From Nymphaea colorata (lineage: Eukaryota; Streptophyta; Magnoliopsida; Nymphaeales; Nymphaeaceae), in NCBI RefSeq assembly GCF_008831285.2, contig NC_045147.1:18640854-18704853 (forward strand): a stretch of 64,000 nt of DNA, read 5' to 3'. The notes under the pieces were generated by a model, which searched no databases, was not told where the DNA came from, and was given only the letters and a program-made list of their open reading frames with translations. The position numbers and the translations under genes are program-made. Positions 11,659 to 24,518 of this stretch are shown in pieces; the stretch's first letter is position 1, and the number at the start of each line of letters is the position of its first letter.

Positions 11659-14600
11659 CCTTCAAATTATCAGGATATTGTCATTCTGATTTAAAAAATC
11701 ACCAATGAAACCATCACATAAAAAAATGATACTGAAATGTCACAACGCTGCTTACAATAAATGCTTTAAATAGTTTCCTAATTTCATGAGCCTATTCACC
11801 ATCTTCATTCTGTAGAACAAGAGCCCCGACTTAATTGATCATCTTGTAGAAATTCACAGCTTGTATGAATGGAAGAAACGGACTTGCCAATCAAAGATTC
11901 GAAGATATAAGATTATGGCAGGTTTTGTCACAAGGATAAGCACAATCTGTCTCTTTTATCACAGTTCGTTCAAAATACCAATCCCCAACAGCAACTGCAA
12001 TTTTCTGCATAAAGGAAAAGAAATGATAGTAAAGATATGTGCAATTATGAAAGCACAGTCATGAATTACACTAAGCAATCAAAGAGACAAGAATCAAGAA
12101 CTATGAATAAAATGTCTATTTGATAAGAAATAGTTATTTTAACAACCAAAAGTTCCTATTCACATATAAAATGTCATTGCCTAACAAGAGAAGTTTCAGG
12201 TTCGTAGTAGTATCCTTGAATGAAGACCAGCAAAAAGCTTTCCTCAAAGTTACTATATAATGCAAATACAAGATGAACAACATTACTCGCAGTTCACTTC
12301 TTTTGTGTCTATTGTAGTAGAAACAATAGACAGTCTTCCATGAAAACATCAAGTTCGGAAAACAAACCCAGTTAAGCCGTAACAATCATAAAGTGGTCAT
12401 TTATGTATTATTAGGTCCACACAACCATATTAGAAGCCATTAAAATGATGCTTTTTGCTTTCACGAACCAAAATATGCAAAGAACAACACAAAAAAGTTG
12501 TATCCCTCAGGAACGTTTCTGCATGAGAGGTATGCTGTTTGTCACTGTCTGAGAAATACAAGTTCAATAGTAACGCAGATTACAAGTGCCTACGACTAGC
12601 CTCAGTGTTGGCTGCGTGATGACAAAAAGAGCTACTGCACAGGCACCATACACAAAGAAAATAGCAAAAAGACATTTATTTAGATCAAACATTGTAGGAT
12701 TTGAAACAAAAGCAGTCAACTCCACAAAGCTAATGGATTCTTGCTATACGATATCACAAACATGCACACGGTTTGCAACTTTGCAGGTTTGACCAAGGGA
12801 AAGAAAAAAAACCAAGAAACCTTCCAACAATAAATTGTTTCTGAAAGAGAAAAACCCATATACACACCTTGCCTCCAATTGTAGGAGAACAATCTGCAAA
12901 CCAAGTGTCTTGACTCTCTGATTGACAATGTGCAAAGCATGAATTCACAAACAGACCATTTTGCCTAGATGAAGAAAAGCTCCTCATAGAATTAAGCATT
13001 GACATCCTAAAACCTGCTCATAAATGATAAAAGTTCAGGAAATATAAAAGATCAAAGTTGGTAACATAAACCTTTATGGCCACCTTTCGCAGGAATACAT
13101 AAAAGGACAATAACCTTGCAAAAATCCAATCTGTGAAGCATCACAAAGTGCAGGATTCATTTTACAGGCGGTCCAGTGACCATGAGGATCAGCACGTTGA
13201 GTTGCCAAACTAGCCTGGAGCTGGAAAAAGGAAACAAAGAGCATACCATAAGTGTTTTGCTGCAATCATTAAATAGCTCTTACAAATGATGCATGGATTT
13301 TTTTTGTTTGAGCTTTAAGATGAGTTCACTTTACCTGCCAAAAGTCATATGCAGCATTCAAGAGAAATAAAGGGGTTCTGATATTAGCTACCAAGTTCTG
13401 GGGGAAGAAACACTGCAGGCCCATGCACACATTAAAAATGTAAATTTTCCACAATGTGTTGCTATGTAATTTTATGCCAACTTAAAGGAACAAGTGGTAG
13501 AGCGTCACTGAAGTTGGATCCTCTTTTGATGTACAAGTAGATGGCAAGTTCCTTCCAGAACCCCAATAAATAACAAAATTTTCAGCATCATGCCTTTGAG
13601 TGCATCTAAAATGGTAGACTATCCAGTTTGAAATGCCGAAAATGATAGAACATCTAAAATTAGCAGTACCTGAATATTGACAACACCTTCAAAAATCGAC
13701 CTCATCGTGCGTCTACCAGCAATATCAATCCTACAACAGGTAAAATCTTAAGATTTTCAGGTGGATTTGTTAACACAAACTTTAACACGATGGGGTTAAT
13801 GTTCTGCAAGAACTGAGAGAGAGCAATAGCCATACGCATCCATGAAATATCCAGCATCACTAAGGCATTTGACTCGTGTACCCCTTGGAAATAATTCATG
13901 GAATTCATCACAGTGTAATATGGATGCTAAAACCCCAGCAGAACATCCTGAGAGAAGAGCCTGTACAGCATGTGATACCCTCAATAAATATCCAGCTACA
14001 GCAGAAAAGATAACTTCAAAGAAATACCAACTAAAATAGAGAATATGAATAACAATTTGAAGCTCAAAAAGACTGATATTAATAGACATCACTGTAAATT
14101 CAACGTATAGAGAATAGATAAGAAGGGTTTGCTACAAGTGAGGATCAATTAACACGTTAATTTGGTGCAACCAGGATTGACCATACTTTCATGATTTCAT
14201 CACCTGGACTGCCTTGAAAAAATGAAGACCACAAGAAGCACAATTGTTTAGACTAAAGTCTCTAAATTTTTCAAAATGTAGAAGACAAGCAGCATTGTTT
14301 ATCTTAACAACATGATATATCAAAGGGTACAGTTGTCAATGCATGGATTACCATGATCAATCTAGACAGCTTTAACATTGCAAGAACAGGAGGACCATAT
14401 GCCAACATAGAAGTCAACCAGGCACATGTACTGAATCTTAAGACACATGTGCACTAGTGGGAAATCCATAATTATATAAAACTGAACAAGAAAAGGGTGA
14501 ATTAAACAAATTTCAATCAAAAAATCTTTTGGGTGCACTGCACTGGGCCATTTGGAAGCAAACGACTAGTATTGTCATAGCTAAAACTAAGTTCAAGTAC

Positions 14601-15426
14601 CAAAAACAGCACCACAAAAAAATACCATGCACAGAGCTCCAAAAGAGCCAATAATTAGACATTCTGGGTAACAGGAGAAAATTTGATTACATATATCATG
14701 ACAGTAATTATTTGACTGCCATATCCAGAAGGACAATATGGAATGTGATGAACTACCATTTCACATGCTAAAGAAAAACAAAAGTCACAAATGCACATTG
14801 AATATAAAAAATTAACTGGATCTTTATCAAGTCAAAGGATCCCGAGCAAATGTGATGTATCAAATGTATAAGGTCATTTTCTCCAACTTGATAGTCTACT
14901 ATCAAAATTCAAAATGTATCCACTTCTACCAATGTTAACTATAAGCATTATCAATATGGTAATTTTCAGGTCTTATTCTCTTCTACAATTTAATCTTCAT
15001 CCAAGAAACATATAAAAAGAAGATACATGACTGGCATCACTTATCTAAGGATGTATCTAGCATGTATAACATATAAGAAAACATATTCTTTCTCCAACCA
15101 TATGTTGTATTGCTTCTCTCTCTTTCTCTTTTGCTTGAAAGTGTGTTCTTTACTCAATTCCCCCTTCCTATCCATCAAGTCCATCAGATGCATACTCTCA
15201 GAAGCTAGTAAATCATTCTTGTTTTTTTAAGCTACATACAACAATTTAAAATTTTAAACTTGACTAGCAATTCATGTCCTCATCCAAATGTATCAGTGCA
15301 CTACCTTAAATTCTGTATATGAATAATTTACATTTAGCAATAAAATGTGTTAGAAATATAAATGAAACACAATCTCCAAAGAAAATATGGAAAAAGAGAA
15401 AGAGGGAACAATCAGTCAAAAAAAAA

Positions 15427-15523
15427 TACGATACGGTTACGATACGTTACGATATTTTACGATACGGCGTATCTTAAAGCCAGACCGATACAGCTTACAA
15501 TACACTTTTTACAACATTGGTCA
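15427..15523. repeat. GATACG-family repeat fragment
   Basis: Repeated TACGATACG words end in CTTTTTACAACATTGG. The same end occurs at 63.83-63.90 kb (CTTTTATAACATTG). It lies in intron 5 of the decayed esterase and is absent from the matching place in copy 2. Confidence 0.6.
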
Positions 15524-15778
15524 ACTCAATTATCAAACATGAATATGCACTTGCTCTATTGCACAATATAACAATGGCAGTTAAGAGATAAGTTTCTACA
15601 TGAAACCATGCGCGAGAAGGATTTAAGGCTACTTCATATTAATATACACTTGATTCCACCACAAATTTTGACCAAATCAAGTCCTTGAAATTTATCATTT
15701 CTAGCATTTATCAGCCTAAGCATTGAAGATCACCTTTGCATGTTTTCCAAATATCTGCCTTTTACTGTATGCCTCTGT

Positions 15779-15822
15779 CTGTGTGTGTGTGTGTGTGTGT
15801 GTTACACACACACACACACACA
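15779..15822. repeat. (TG)n-TTA-(CA)n self-complementary microsatellite
   Basis: About 11 TG units are followed, after a three-base centre, by about 9 CA units, so one strand can fold on itself. The counterpart in copy 2 is longer and more irregular (30531-30602). Confidence 0.9.
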
Positions 15823-16761
15823 TGCGTGTGCAAGCATAAAATTTGAAACCCACATGGTGACCTGAAAACTAAAAGATAAAGCAGCTAACCTGCTTTGCAT
15901 AACGCATGCCTTTCGACATCAGATCCTCTACTGCAGCCAACCAGATGCGCTGTCCACGGAAGTAAAGGTTTGAAACCTGAAAGGACAAAAAGGGTGCAAC
16001 TAGATAACGTTAAAAGAGAGCATACTATAGCAGAAACCAAATCAGAAAGAACAGAACACCGAAAAGATCCTCAAAAGCATTTCAGAAAAATATCCTGCCC
16101 ACAGTTGCTGGAGACATAGCACTGGCACATGGTCAACTTGATCAACCATTGAAAACAGCAAATGTTCATATGTTGCAGCCTGCAATTTATCTACCTGCCC
16201 TACTAACAAAATTCATTAGGATGCCCTTCATAAATTTTCCCTAAATCATCGTGTTAGAGATCTCAAATGGAAGGTTGGAGTTTGGACAAATAGCAGTTAA
16301 AACTTAAAAATATCAAATTGAAGAAATTACTTGCCATTTCTTGAACTAATTCTTCCTTATGGACATGAGTATAATGTATAGACGTTTCATCATGCATTTG
16401 AATCTCATGTCAACAAAGACGAAAAGCTATCATTTAATGCATATTTCATGCCTGTAATGCAAGAAGGCACTGTTTATTCCTAAGTTTTTTTCATAGTTAT
16501 CTGAACTTATTTTTATGTATTGAACACAAAAAATGGGTAGTTAATAAAGTTGTCTGATACAATGAACAAGAAAAGAGACTACCACCCATGCACTGGCATA
16601 TCGAACGACCAACTAAAAGAAATAACTTATTTGATGGCCCCATGCATGCATGTCACACTCAAAAGATAAAACCATAAACAACATATGATATTTAGAAAGA
16701 GGAAGCCTACCAATCAATTCCATATAAAGTACATAACTTTGTCATCATCATCAGCTGAAAG

Positions 16762-17168
16762 GGTAGTCACAGAAAACGTGTTTTTTTCAAAAAAAAAAAG
16801 CAAAAAAGCCACGATAAATTAAATGGCCGTTTAAAACTTAAGAACAGCGTGTTTTTTTGAAAAAAACATTAAAAACGAAAAAAAAAAGTGTTTTCATTTT
16901 TATTTTCACTTGTTTCATTTTTTTCAGTTTTTTTAATGCCAAACAGTTTTTTTGTTCATTTTCTATTTTTTATTTGTTGCAAATCTATTTACCTTTTGAT
17001 GTTTGTGTTATTAATTTCTCACTTATTTTATTTCCCCATTTTTAGTTTTCAAATTTTTAAAAATTTATGGTTTTTTTCCCGTGTTTTTCTCATTTTTTTC
17101 AAGCTTGCCGTATTATACCCTAGAAAAATCTCACTGTTTAAAAGTCCGAGACGTTATTTGTGACTGTG
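16762..17168. mobile_element. hAT-like MITE (407 bp) in esterase intron 4, copy 1 only
   Basis: The insert is flanked on both sides by the 8-bp word GCTGAAAG (16754-16761 and 17169-17176). The other duplicate has a single GCTGAAAG at the same place, a clean empty site. The ends are imperfect inverted repeats: 14 of the first 20 bases match, with AGTCACA and AACGT conserved. There is no open frame of transposase size and the interior is very T-rich. An 8-bp target duplication fits the hAT superfamily. The insertion post-dates the segmental duplication, or was lost precisely from copy 2. Confidence 0.82.
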
Positions 17169-19018
17169 GCTGAAAGAACATTTACATAAAAGTAATCATA
17201 ATGATTATGGGCTCAGTTCTCACCTTATCTTCACCTTCCCCACTAAAAGATGCACCGTCACAGTAGCGAATCCTTACTCTATTTATTCCAGTTGAAAAAG
17301 TCTATTAAATAGAAAATATTTAGCAGTTCTCCAAACAAATCAAGCATTCCAACTCCCAAGATACAGCAGGATGTCTTGGACCCATCTCAAAGAAAGAGGC
17401 AAAAAGGAACAAAGCAACATTATTTGACAAACCAGGATTTTCTGCAGGATTATTGCTTAGAATTCCAGTAAATGGAAGTTGTTTTTCCATGAATTTTGAT
17501 GAACCACGACGAGTTGTCTTACGAAAAATACAGCTCCTAATGGTGTTACACCAACCTCCACCCTGCAGTTAGAATGTTATCAGATGAATAATCTAAGTGG
17601 AAACAGATATCCACATAAATGAAAGAACAGAAATAAATACTCAAAACTACTTGGGTGAGGCACCTTACATAATATTAGTTATGTAGGTATCAACTACGAA
17701 AATTCTTGAGCTGACTTTTCATTGCAAAATTGCATAGATTCTCATACCTCCAATTGGATGAGCCAACTATTAGCGCCTGAACCAAATCCACGGTGGAGGT
17801 GATAACCAGGCAGAGTTCCATCCAGGCAGACTACAAAAAGTGAGAAGGAAAGAAAGATTAGGCAGATCATAAACTTTTGAAACATGACCTTAAGGACTTA
17901 TTTGATTAGAGATTTTTTTTTTTTTTGACTGAAAAGGTAACTGTAGCTTAGAATCCAAAAGTTTTGATTATATATTCGTTTTGCTAGCATTTTGAACGAT
18001 TCCCTTATTGAGGGCAATGACATAATCCATTTGTCGCCATAGCCATCACAAAGCCAGGTCATGTATTAGACTGAATCGTTACTCGTTACGGACAGATCTT
18101 TGAAAACTATTATTCACGAATTAGCAGCCGAAATTATTTTCAGTTAATGCTATGTCATGGAGCTTTAGTGTTGAACATATTCAAAAATATGAGTATAGTT
18201 GTGCAAACGACATCTATCAGAAACACCAGACTGAGAAGAACATCAAACATAGCTGGTGGAAGCCATGGCCATGATAACTGCCAGGTCACCTGTCTCAGAA
18301 TCTCAGATCTTAACTAAAGCCGAAACCTAAGAATAACCAATACAAAAGGAACTGGAAAAAAAAGAACGAGATGAAGAAGTGAGAAGTAGGAGAAAAGGTA
18401 AAAAGTCGTATCCACGCAAAGCAATGGAAACAAATTATCCCCGTATTCTGTCGTAGCCAGGCCGCTTTTAAACCTTTTGATACCCCAATAACCCACTCTG
18501 CTACCTGTCCTTGTGGCAACAAGGAGAGCAATTACACTCATCACCTCCGTAATCATTACAACCACATGGGTGACCATGGAAAAGCCGGTTTGAAGAGGAT
18601 GTGACTGCAAAACACTAAAATAATAGCATAACCGCTCCCCATCTGATGATCAGCCCAACAGCGACCACCATATCTCATGCTTGATGGAGATAACGGAGAA
18701 AGAAGTTCATAGAAGAAGGAAAACGGGAGGAAAAGAGAGGGAGAGAGAGAGAGAGCTTGCCTGCTCCTTTTGCAGCAGCACTAGCTACGAGGGTTAAGGG
18801 AACCATGACAGGGATGTCTGTCACATTCAACTTCTCAAAAGCGACTACTCCGCCTTTGTTCAAACAAAAAACGGCCATGCAGAGCACCCACAATGCATAT
18901 CTACGAAGTCCCAACCATCCCTTCCCTGTCCCTGCCATTTTTCCTTCTTCCTCTGTATGCCGCAACCGAATCTCTCTGTCGCTCCCTCCCTTTCTCTCAG
19001 TGGTGCATACATGAGGGA

Positions 19019-19026
19019 TATAAATA
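19019..19026 (-). promoter_or_regulatory. TATA-like box of decayed esterase
   Basis: TATTTATA on the minus strand, 81 bases upstream of the start codon at 18938. It is conserved in the intact copy at 33405-33412. Confidence 0.55.
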
Positions 19027-22000
19027 GGACCGCAGAGAGGTGAGATGCAGATTTGCAATGAGTGAGATGTGGCACCCCCTGTCAGCTTATTGCATTGAGG
19101 AGGAGTGGAGGACCAGCAATAAGGATTAGGTGTCAGTGGCAGAAAACGCAAAGGGAAGAAAAAACAATCGGGTAAATGGGTAGGCAGGGCGTCACTGTAA
19201 CTGTCCCAGGGTCCTTAGATGAGTTAAAACGCTTCTGAAGGTCGGAAGAGGGTTCCTGCAGAGATATAGCCACCAACACAAGAAAGCGGCCATTAACCTC
19301 CGAGGATCTTGCTCAAGCACAGAGAGAAAATGAGAGAGAGAGGGAGGGAGGGAGGGAGGGAGAGCTGCAGTTCCTGCCGACCGATGGGCTTCCTTTCTCA
19401 ACTTTTCCCTCTTGTGAACTGCCCGCGTTTTTTCATCCTCGCCTCCTCCTTTATTCACTTTGAAATAATATTAAAAGCTCCTCCTCTTAGATTGCCGCGA
19501 AACAGATCGGAAAATGGAAAAGCGAGGAAAGATAAAAAAAAAATCTTCACATACGGTAAAAACCAAGTTACTTTGAGAAATTTCGGGTTGGTAGTCCACC
19601 AAGTTACAACTTTCCAAACTTCATTTTTTAGCTTCTTCCCTTTTTCTGTTGCAGATTGCCAACCTTCTGTTGGGCATAAAAGTTGTCCATTATTAGACTT
19701 GTGGTAGCTCCGGATCTTCCACTGACAACCTTCCTCCATCTCAAGAAAAGAAGAAAAGAATAGGAAGGGCGCGTGACGGCAGTAAAGGATCTTCATTGCG
19801 AGTAAATGAAGGGGATAGTTGTGTGTCCTTTCACGGTACGAACTCCCACGAGAAACCTACAACAACTCCGCTGCCCAATCTCAGAGACAACGCTTTGTCT
19901 GTGACAGTTATGGATGAAAAGGTTGTCTTTCAACTTCAACTAGAGATTATTAATGGTTTCTTTGTACTGGGGACCTTCTTGAAAAAAAGCGCCTGAAGCT
20001 TCATTGCAGATAGAGTTATCTACATGTACTGCAACCAAGATGCATCAGATCGGGTATCTATCTGATTGTGTTACAAAATTCAACCAAGATGCAGTCGCAA
20101 TGTTACCTCCAAAATAATAATTGTAGAAAAAAAGAAAGAAAAGAAATTTGCCCGTGATTTGTGAGTTCTTTAGTCTACAAATTTTGACTTTCCCTAGCTC
20201 TAGATTGAAATGTTCGAATCAAACAAGGGTCGCAGCCGGCAGTCTGATTATTATTATGAGTGTTATGTAGTTGTCTTTCTGCGCACAGCCACAGAAAGTT
20301 TCACAATGACACCTCCAGACTCTCAGCCTGAAAGTAGATTACTTTCCCATTATTTGGAATTTGTTGGGTGGATGAATTATTTTCTGAAAAAGATATAAAA
20401 AGGGCAGTAAAAGATATAATTAATTCATTTATTTTTCAAGTGATTAGGAGGTATTCCACCATCTGAGTGAGAGCTCAAGGACCCTCCTTTTCCTCTTCAT
20501 GTAGAGATAGTTTACCTTCAACTTTTTACCACGCCACACACTGTAAGACCGAAGGAAATAAGGCTTATAGAAATCAAACCAACAACAAAAAGATTCACCG
20601 GCACCAGTTTGAATGCCCCAAGGTTTTTTCTTTTTTTTTTTTGTTTATTGTTTATTGTGGTGAAAGAGATTACCAAAAGGATTATTCATGAAAATTTTCA
20701 GACAATTGGGTTTTGTGGCAACATGGTCATCATTGAAGAGGAAGCTTGATTTTGTCAAAAAATTTTAACCGAATGGTTCCAATCCAAACCAATTGAGTTC
20801 ATGTGTAAAAATCTTGAACTATAACTTTTCAAACAGTTTTCCCAAACAATAACAAGCAACTAGATCCCTAAGGACTCCTGTTAGAATGTTGGAGATCACT
20901 ATCATGTCTCAGTGCACTATACTTATGGATCGTAAAAGGTTATCAACCATACTTTGTGAGGGTAAAGAAGCATACACGAAAAAAGAGGCACTGGTCTCTC
21001 TTAGAAGGGGGTGGAATGAACCACTCACCCTTTAAAAATAAAACAAAAACAAAAAACAAGCAAAGAAATCTAACATGGACCTTTTATTTGACTGAGTGCT
21101 TGCCACTTCTTTAACCAGAAACGTGTTGTTTCACTTGAAGGTTAGGATAACTTATCCAAAAGGTGAATAATTTTCTGGTAGAAATATAACAGAGTATTAG
21201 GCTAAGTGGGGTGGAAGGAAGCAGCATTCCTCTGATGGACAGTCCCAATTTGACTCTTATGGTTCCCATTTGTGGAGGAACCCTGATTTGGGGCATCTCT
21301 CAAGGTTGGAAAGGTGCACCCAAGGAAATTTTACGTCTGTTTACACGAGTTTCAAGGCCAGTGTCCTTATGATTCGTTTAGGATTGTGTTTGAATCGTGG
21401 AAAAGAAGTCGCAGGACCCTGTTTTCTGTCACATCCTCACAAGTCCAACAGGGGAAAAATTCCCACGAATTGCGACTCTCTCTATTGTGATAAATTGGGT
21501 TCTTTGTACCTTCGTTTTGGTTTTCAAAACTAAGGAAATCATATCATAATTATTATTTTGATTGTCATATGTTTATTCTGCAGGGTTACATTAATTATTA
21601 AGAAATTTTTACAAAATGGTGCCTTTTTGCTACTAATTAGTGGGAACCATGCTTTATCTTTTTGTTGGAGAATAGTAAATCTTTTATCTCTAGTATGCAT
21701 TCTATTTTATTTAGACTCTAATGTTTTGTAGTCTTTTATGATTTTTTGTATTCGCCTGTTTCTAATTTATTATAAATTTTTTGTATATTTATAAGGTTGT
21801 ATTCGGCAAAATGAAAAATGCAATAGAAGAAAATGTGGCAAGAAGTCACAAGAAGCTACAAAAGGAGAGAAAATGGGCTTTTCTAAAATGGGCTTCTCTT
21901 CTCTACCAATCAATCACTTTTGAAAAGAATATATTAGTATTTTGTGATGAACCTGATGCAAGAATTGGTTTGAGGATTAATCAGTAGAAAACAGAAAAAT

Positions 22001-24518
22001 TGTCAGATATTGACCCTTTTTTTTTATCGTATCTGTAAAGACCGGACGTTAGATTCTCTCTTTTTCACAAAACTCAAAGGTCGCCTTCTCAGAAAGAAGA
22101 TCGGTCGGAAACATGTCGAGGAGTAAAAAAAAAAAAAAAAATCATTGGCAGTAGCTCATTGAAGAAATCTTTTCCGGAGGTAAAGAATCCAGTGCAATTA
22201 AATTGTCATTAAGGACAAACCGTCATGAGATGCAATGTGAACCACCAGCTACTGCATTGAGAAATTACCATAAAAACATTAAAGTAGAAAATTCTAAGGC
22301 GTTCGTTTGGATTTACAGGGACGCAAAACGCGCTCCTAATGAACAAGGACTTATCTCCATGCTAAGCTGTTGTCCACCAAGTTTGCTAAAACTACACTTC
22401 TTGATTGATCGGATGATTACATAAGACTTCAACCAGAGAACTCTGTGTTGCTAAATCACTGATCTCTAAGTACAGTAGCAGACACACAGTCCAGCTGGGA
22501 AACCTGCCATTCACTCTCAGTTCATACATGATCAGGAGTCTCGTCGGGTTCTCAGAATCGTCCTCGGGTGAGTTCATCGGTTGTACCATGTATCCTAGAT
22601 AGTGTTAGGTCCTATCAGTCACAATGCCTCTGATCCAACTGGGTTTTCTTTATGAAACATGGTCAAAACCAAGTCCACACCAATCTCATTGCAGAGCCAT
22701 CATGGATCCAAATTTCGCCAACAATTGCATGTTTCTGGCAATTGTCCTTGTCTTCAGTTTCATAAGCGTCAAAATGTGCTGCATCTGGAGCGTTCTTATG
22801 GAGAAAAACTTACATTCTGCTGCCAGTTTTGCTCCTTGCTTGCTGGCAAAACAGTAAAGAAGGAACACAGCTGTTGCAAAATTCCAGTCTCATCAAGAAA
22901 GAAGAATGTAGTGATTTTGATAAACAAGTGAAGTTCTGAAAAGTGATAGTAGTGGCCATCCTTTTCAATAGAAAAAGGATGTACCAACGAGTGACAACCA
23001 CAAATCGCGTTAAGAAAAGTCTAACGGAAGGAACCAAGCATGGTGTCCCCGCCCCATGATCGGAACTTTTCGAATGGTACATTATAAGAGTCCACAGAAA
23101 TTATTGCCGTCTTTCTTTAATGACATCATCTGTCTTGTTGCATCCATAGGTAGACAAAGCAAATCATTTTCAAGGTCGAGACCACAAAACACAATAGCGA
23201 CTACGAGCAAATCCGTTGTCGAGTTGATGACCAGGTCCAAGTCGGAGTCTACATCCAGGATTTAATCTCGAGTTTTTCGCACTAATTTCCCAACCAAGTC
23301 CAAAAACAGTGTGCCAAAAGCGGGGTGAGCTTTGGGCTGATCAAAAATTTTGTAGACCCACATGAATTAAAAGTTTGAGGCATAATAAATCTGGTTGAGT
23401 AAAAGGCCGTTGTCTAACAAGTTCTGAATATGCGATCCAAACCTCAACAAGTTTTGTTCAGGTTCGATTTCAGGTGTAGCTGAAAATGGCAATGTTTCGA
23501 GTCCAAAAGGTGCGAATCTTGATTAGGTCGAAATCAGGACTAGCTTGCTTGCACTTTTCATTTTGTATTAAAATTCAACGTCACTTGGTTCGGGCTGGTG
23601 TAGTAATAGCGCCCAAGACAGGTGCATCGGGTACATTTGGCTCCAGACCGCATCCATTGCGAGTTTTTGGGACACGATCCATACACAATTTTAAAGAGAG
23701 TTCCAAGTGGAAAAACCAAGATACTTTTGAGTCATCAGATTTCCTAGTGAGCAGGCAGTAAACCACCTATCATCCAAAAAAGATGCCCAACGGCCCCTGC
23801 AACTCATCCTGCCCCAAGAGTCTTAAGTTGTGTGAAGAACTAAGTGTGGTATGGTGCACTAATCAACTAGAATGTTGTATACATTGGGGTAACACCTACA
23901 CGAATCGAACCAAAGACAACCGCCTGCCGCACCAGTTAGGTTATGCTCTTTGAGGGCGTCATGAGATCTTGAAGCATCCTGTTTTAACATGAGATCATCT
24001 TGAAGTTTCCTGGTTTAAATTCAATTTCTAGTCATTTCCCTGTCGTTCTAGTTGATCTTTGATTTTTTTTTCCTTTTGGGTAGAAATATTTTTGTACAAT
24101 TTTGCTTCACAATGCATCATGCCTACCACTAAACAGAACAACAGGATCTTCTCTACACCATTTTCGTTATGGTGGGCACTCCTGCAATGAATCGACTGGC
24201 CTTCCATGACCGTGTTGAAGAAGAAAAGCATCCGCTACCTTGGCAGCAGAAGAATACAACGCTCAAAAGGCAGGGAAAAAAGAAGCATATCTTGCCATAC
24301 AAGGTGAAGAAAAGCTCGTGGTTGTAGATCTCATCCACAAGACAACAAGCATTACACTGAGTCCTTTTCCAAGCACAAGAGGATCCAAGCGATAACAAGT
24401 TTCAAAATTAGAACCATATATGTCTCTGAAAAATTGAAAAACGACTCTGTAAAGAGGACCTGTCATAAACATTTGAGACATTATAGACAAAAAATCAGAG
24501 ATCAGATTGACGACACGT
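19027..24518. other. Spacer of duplication copy 1
   Basis: About 5.5 kb between the esterase promoter and the RPL18 orphan exon. No gene recognised. Frames of 60-90 codons near 22.2 and 22.7-22.9 kb are shared with copy 2 but match no family I know, and several frames are equally open, so they look non-coding. A GGGA run lies at ~19340-19362. Copy-specific indels at ~20842-21243 and ~21525-21800 have no recognised termini. Confidence 0.5.
23885..23965 (-). mobile_element. tRNA-derived SINE-like fragment
   Basis: On the minus strand, TAACCTAACTGGTG resembles a pol III A box. GGTTCGATTCG follows after about 20-30 bases and fits the B box closely. It is present at the same position in copy 2. 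No poly(A) tail or target duplication was defined, so element ends are approximate. It could be a degenerate tRNA relic instead. Confidence 0.45.

Larger units (their letters stand above)
11891..18938 (-). pseudogene. Pectin acetylesterase, decayed tandem copy
   Basis: Same 12-exon layout as the intact copy at 26623-33324. Exons (minus): 18938-18761, 17830-17748, 17562-17433, 17301-17224, 15976-15890, 13960-13836, 13730-13670, 13562-13509, 13412-13335, 13220-13115, 13013-12868, 12004-11891. Two lesions break it. Exon 4 has a 4-nt insertion relative to copy 2, turning NWNRVK into NWNK followed by TAG at 17281-17279. The exon 8 acceptor is GG instead of AG because of the base at 13564. There are also changes beside the active site: GCSAGG has become GCSAGV, and the catalytic-Asp motif YDSW has become YDFW. 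Exon 1 lacks 10 codons present in copy 2 after the signal-peptide region. The promoter TATA and the GC splice donor remain intact, so transcription is possible but full-length enzyme is not expected. A sequencing error could mimic one lesion, but hardly all of them. Confidence 0.88.

Noticed and set aside
18314..18610. 98-codon minus-strand frame, also present at 32668-32964
   Set aside because: It lies wholly inside intron 1 of both esterase copies. It is conserved only because that stretch is nearly identical between duplicates, and it has no recognisable family.
18939..19151. N-terminal extension of esterase copy 1 to 19151
   Set aside because: It would run through the TATA-like box and leader. 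The ATG at 18938 directly precedes the signal segment and is conserved in copy 2.
22624..22931. Overlapping frames of 77-90 codons, also in copy 2 near 38.5-38.8 kb
   Set aside because: Several frames are open at once, the two copies disagree in frame after a short indel, and no splice signals or family were seen.
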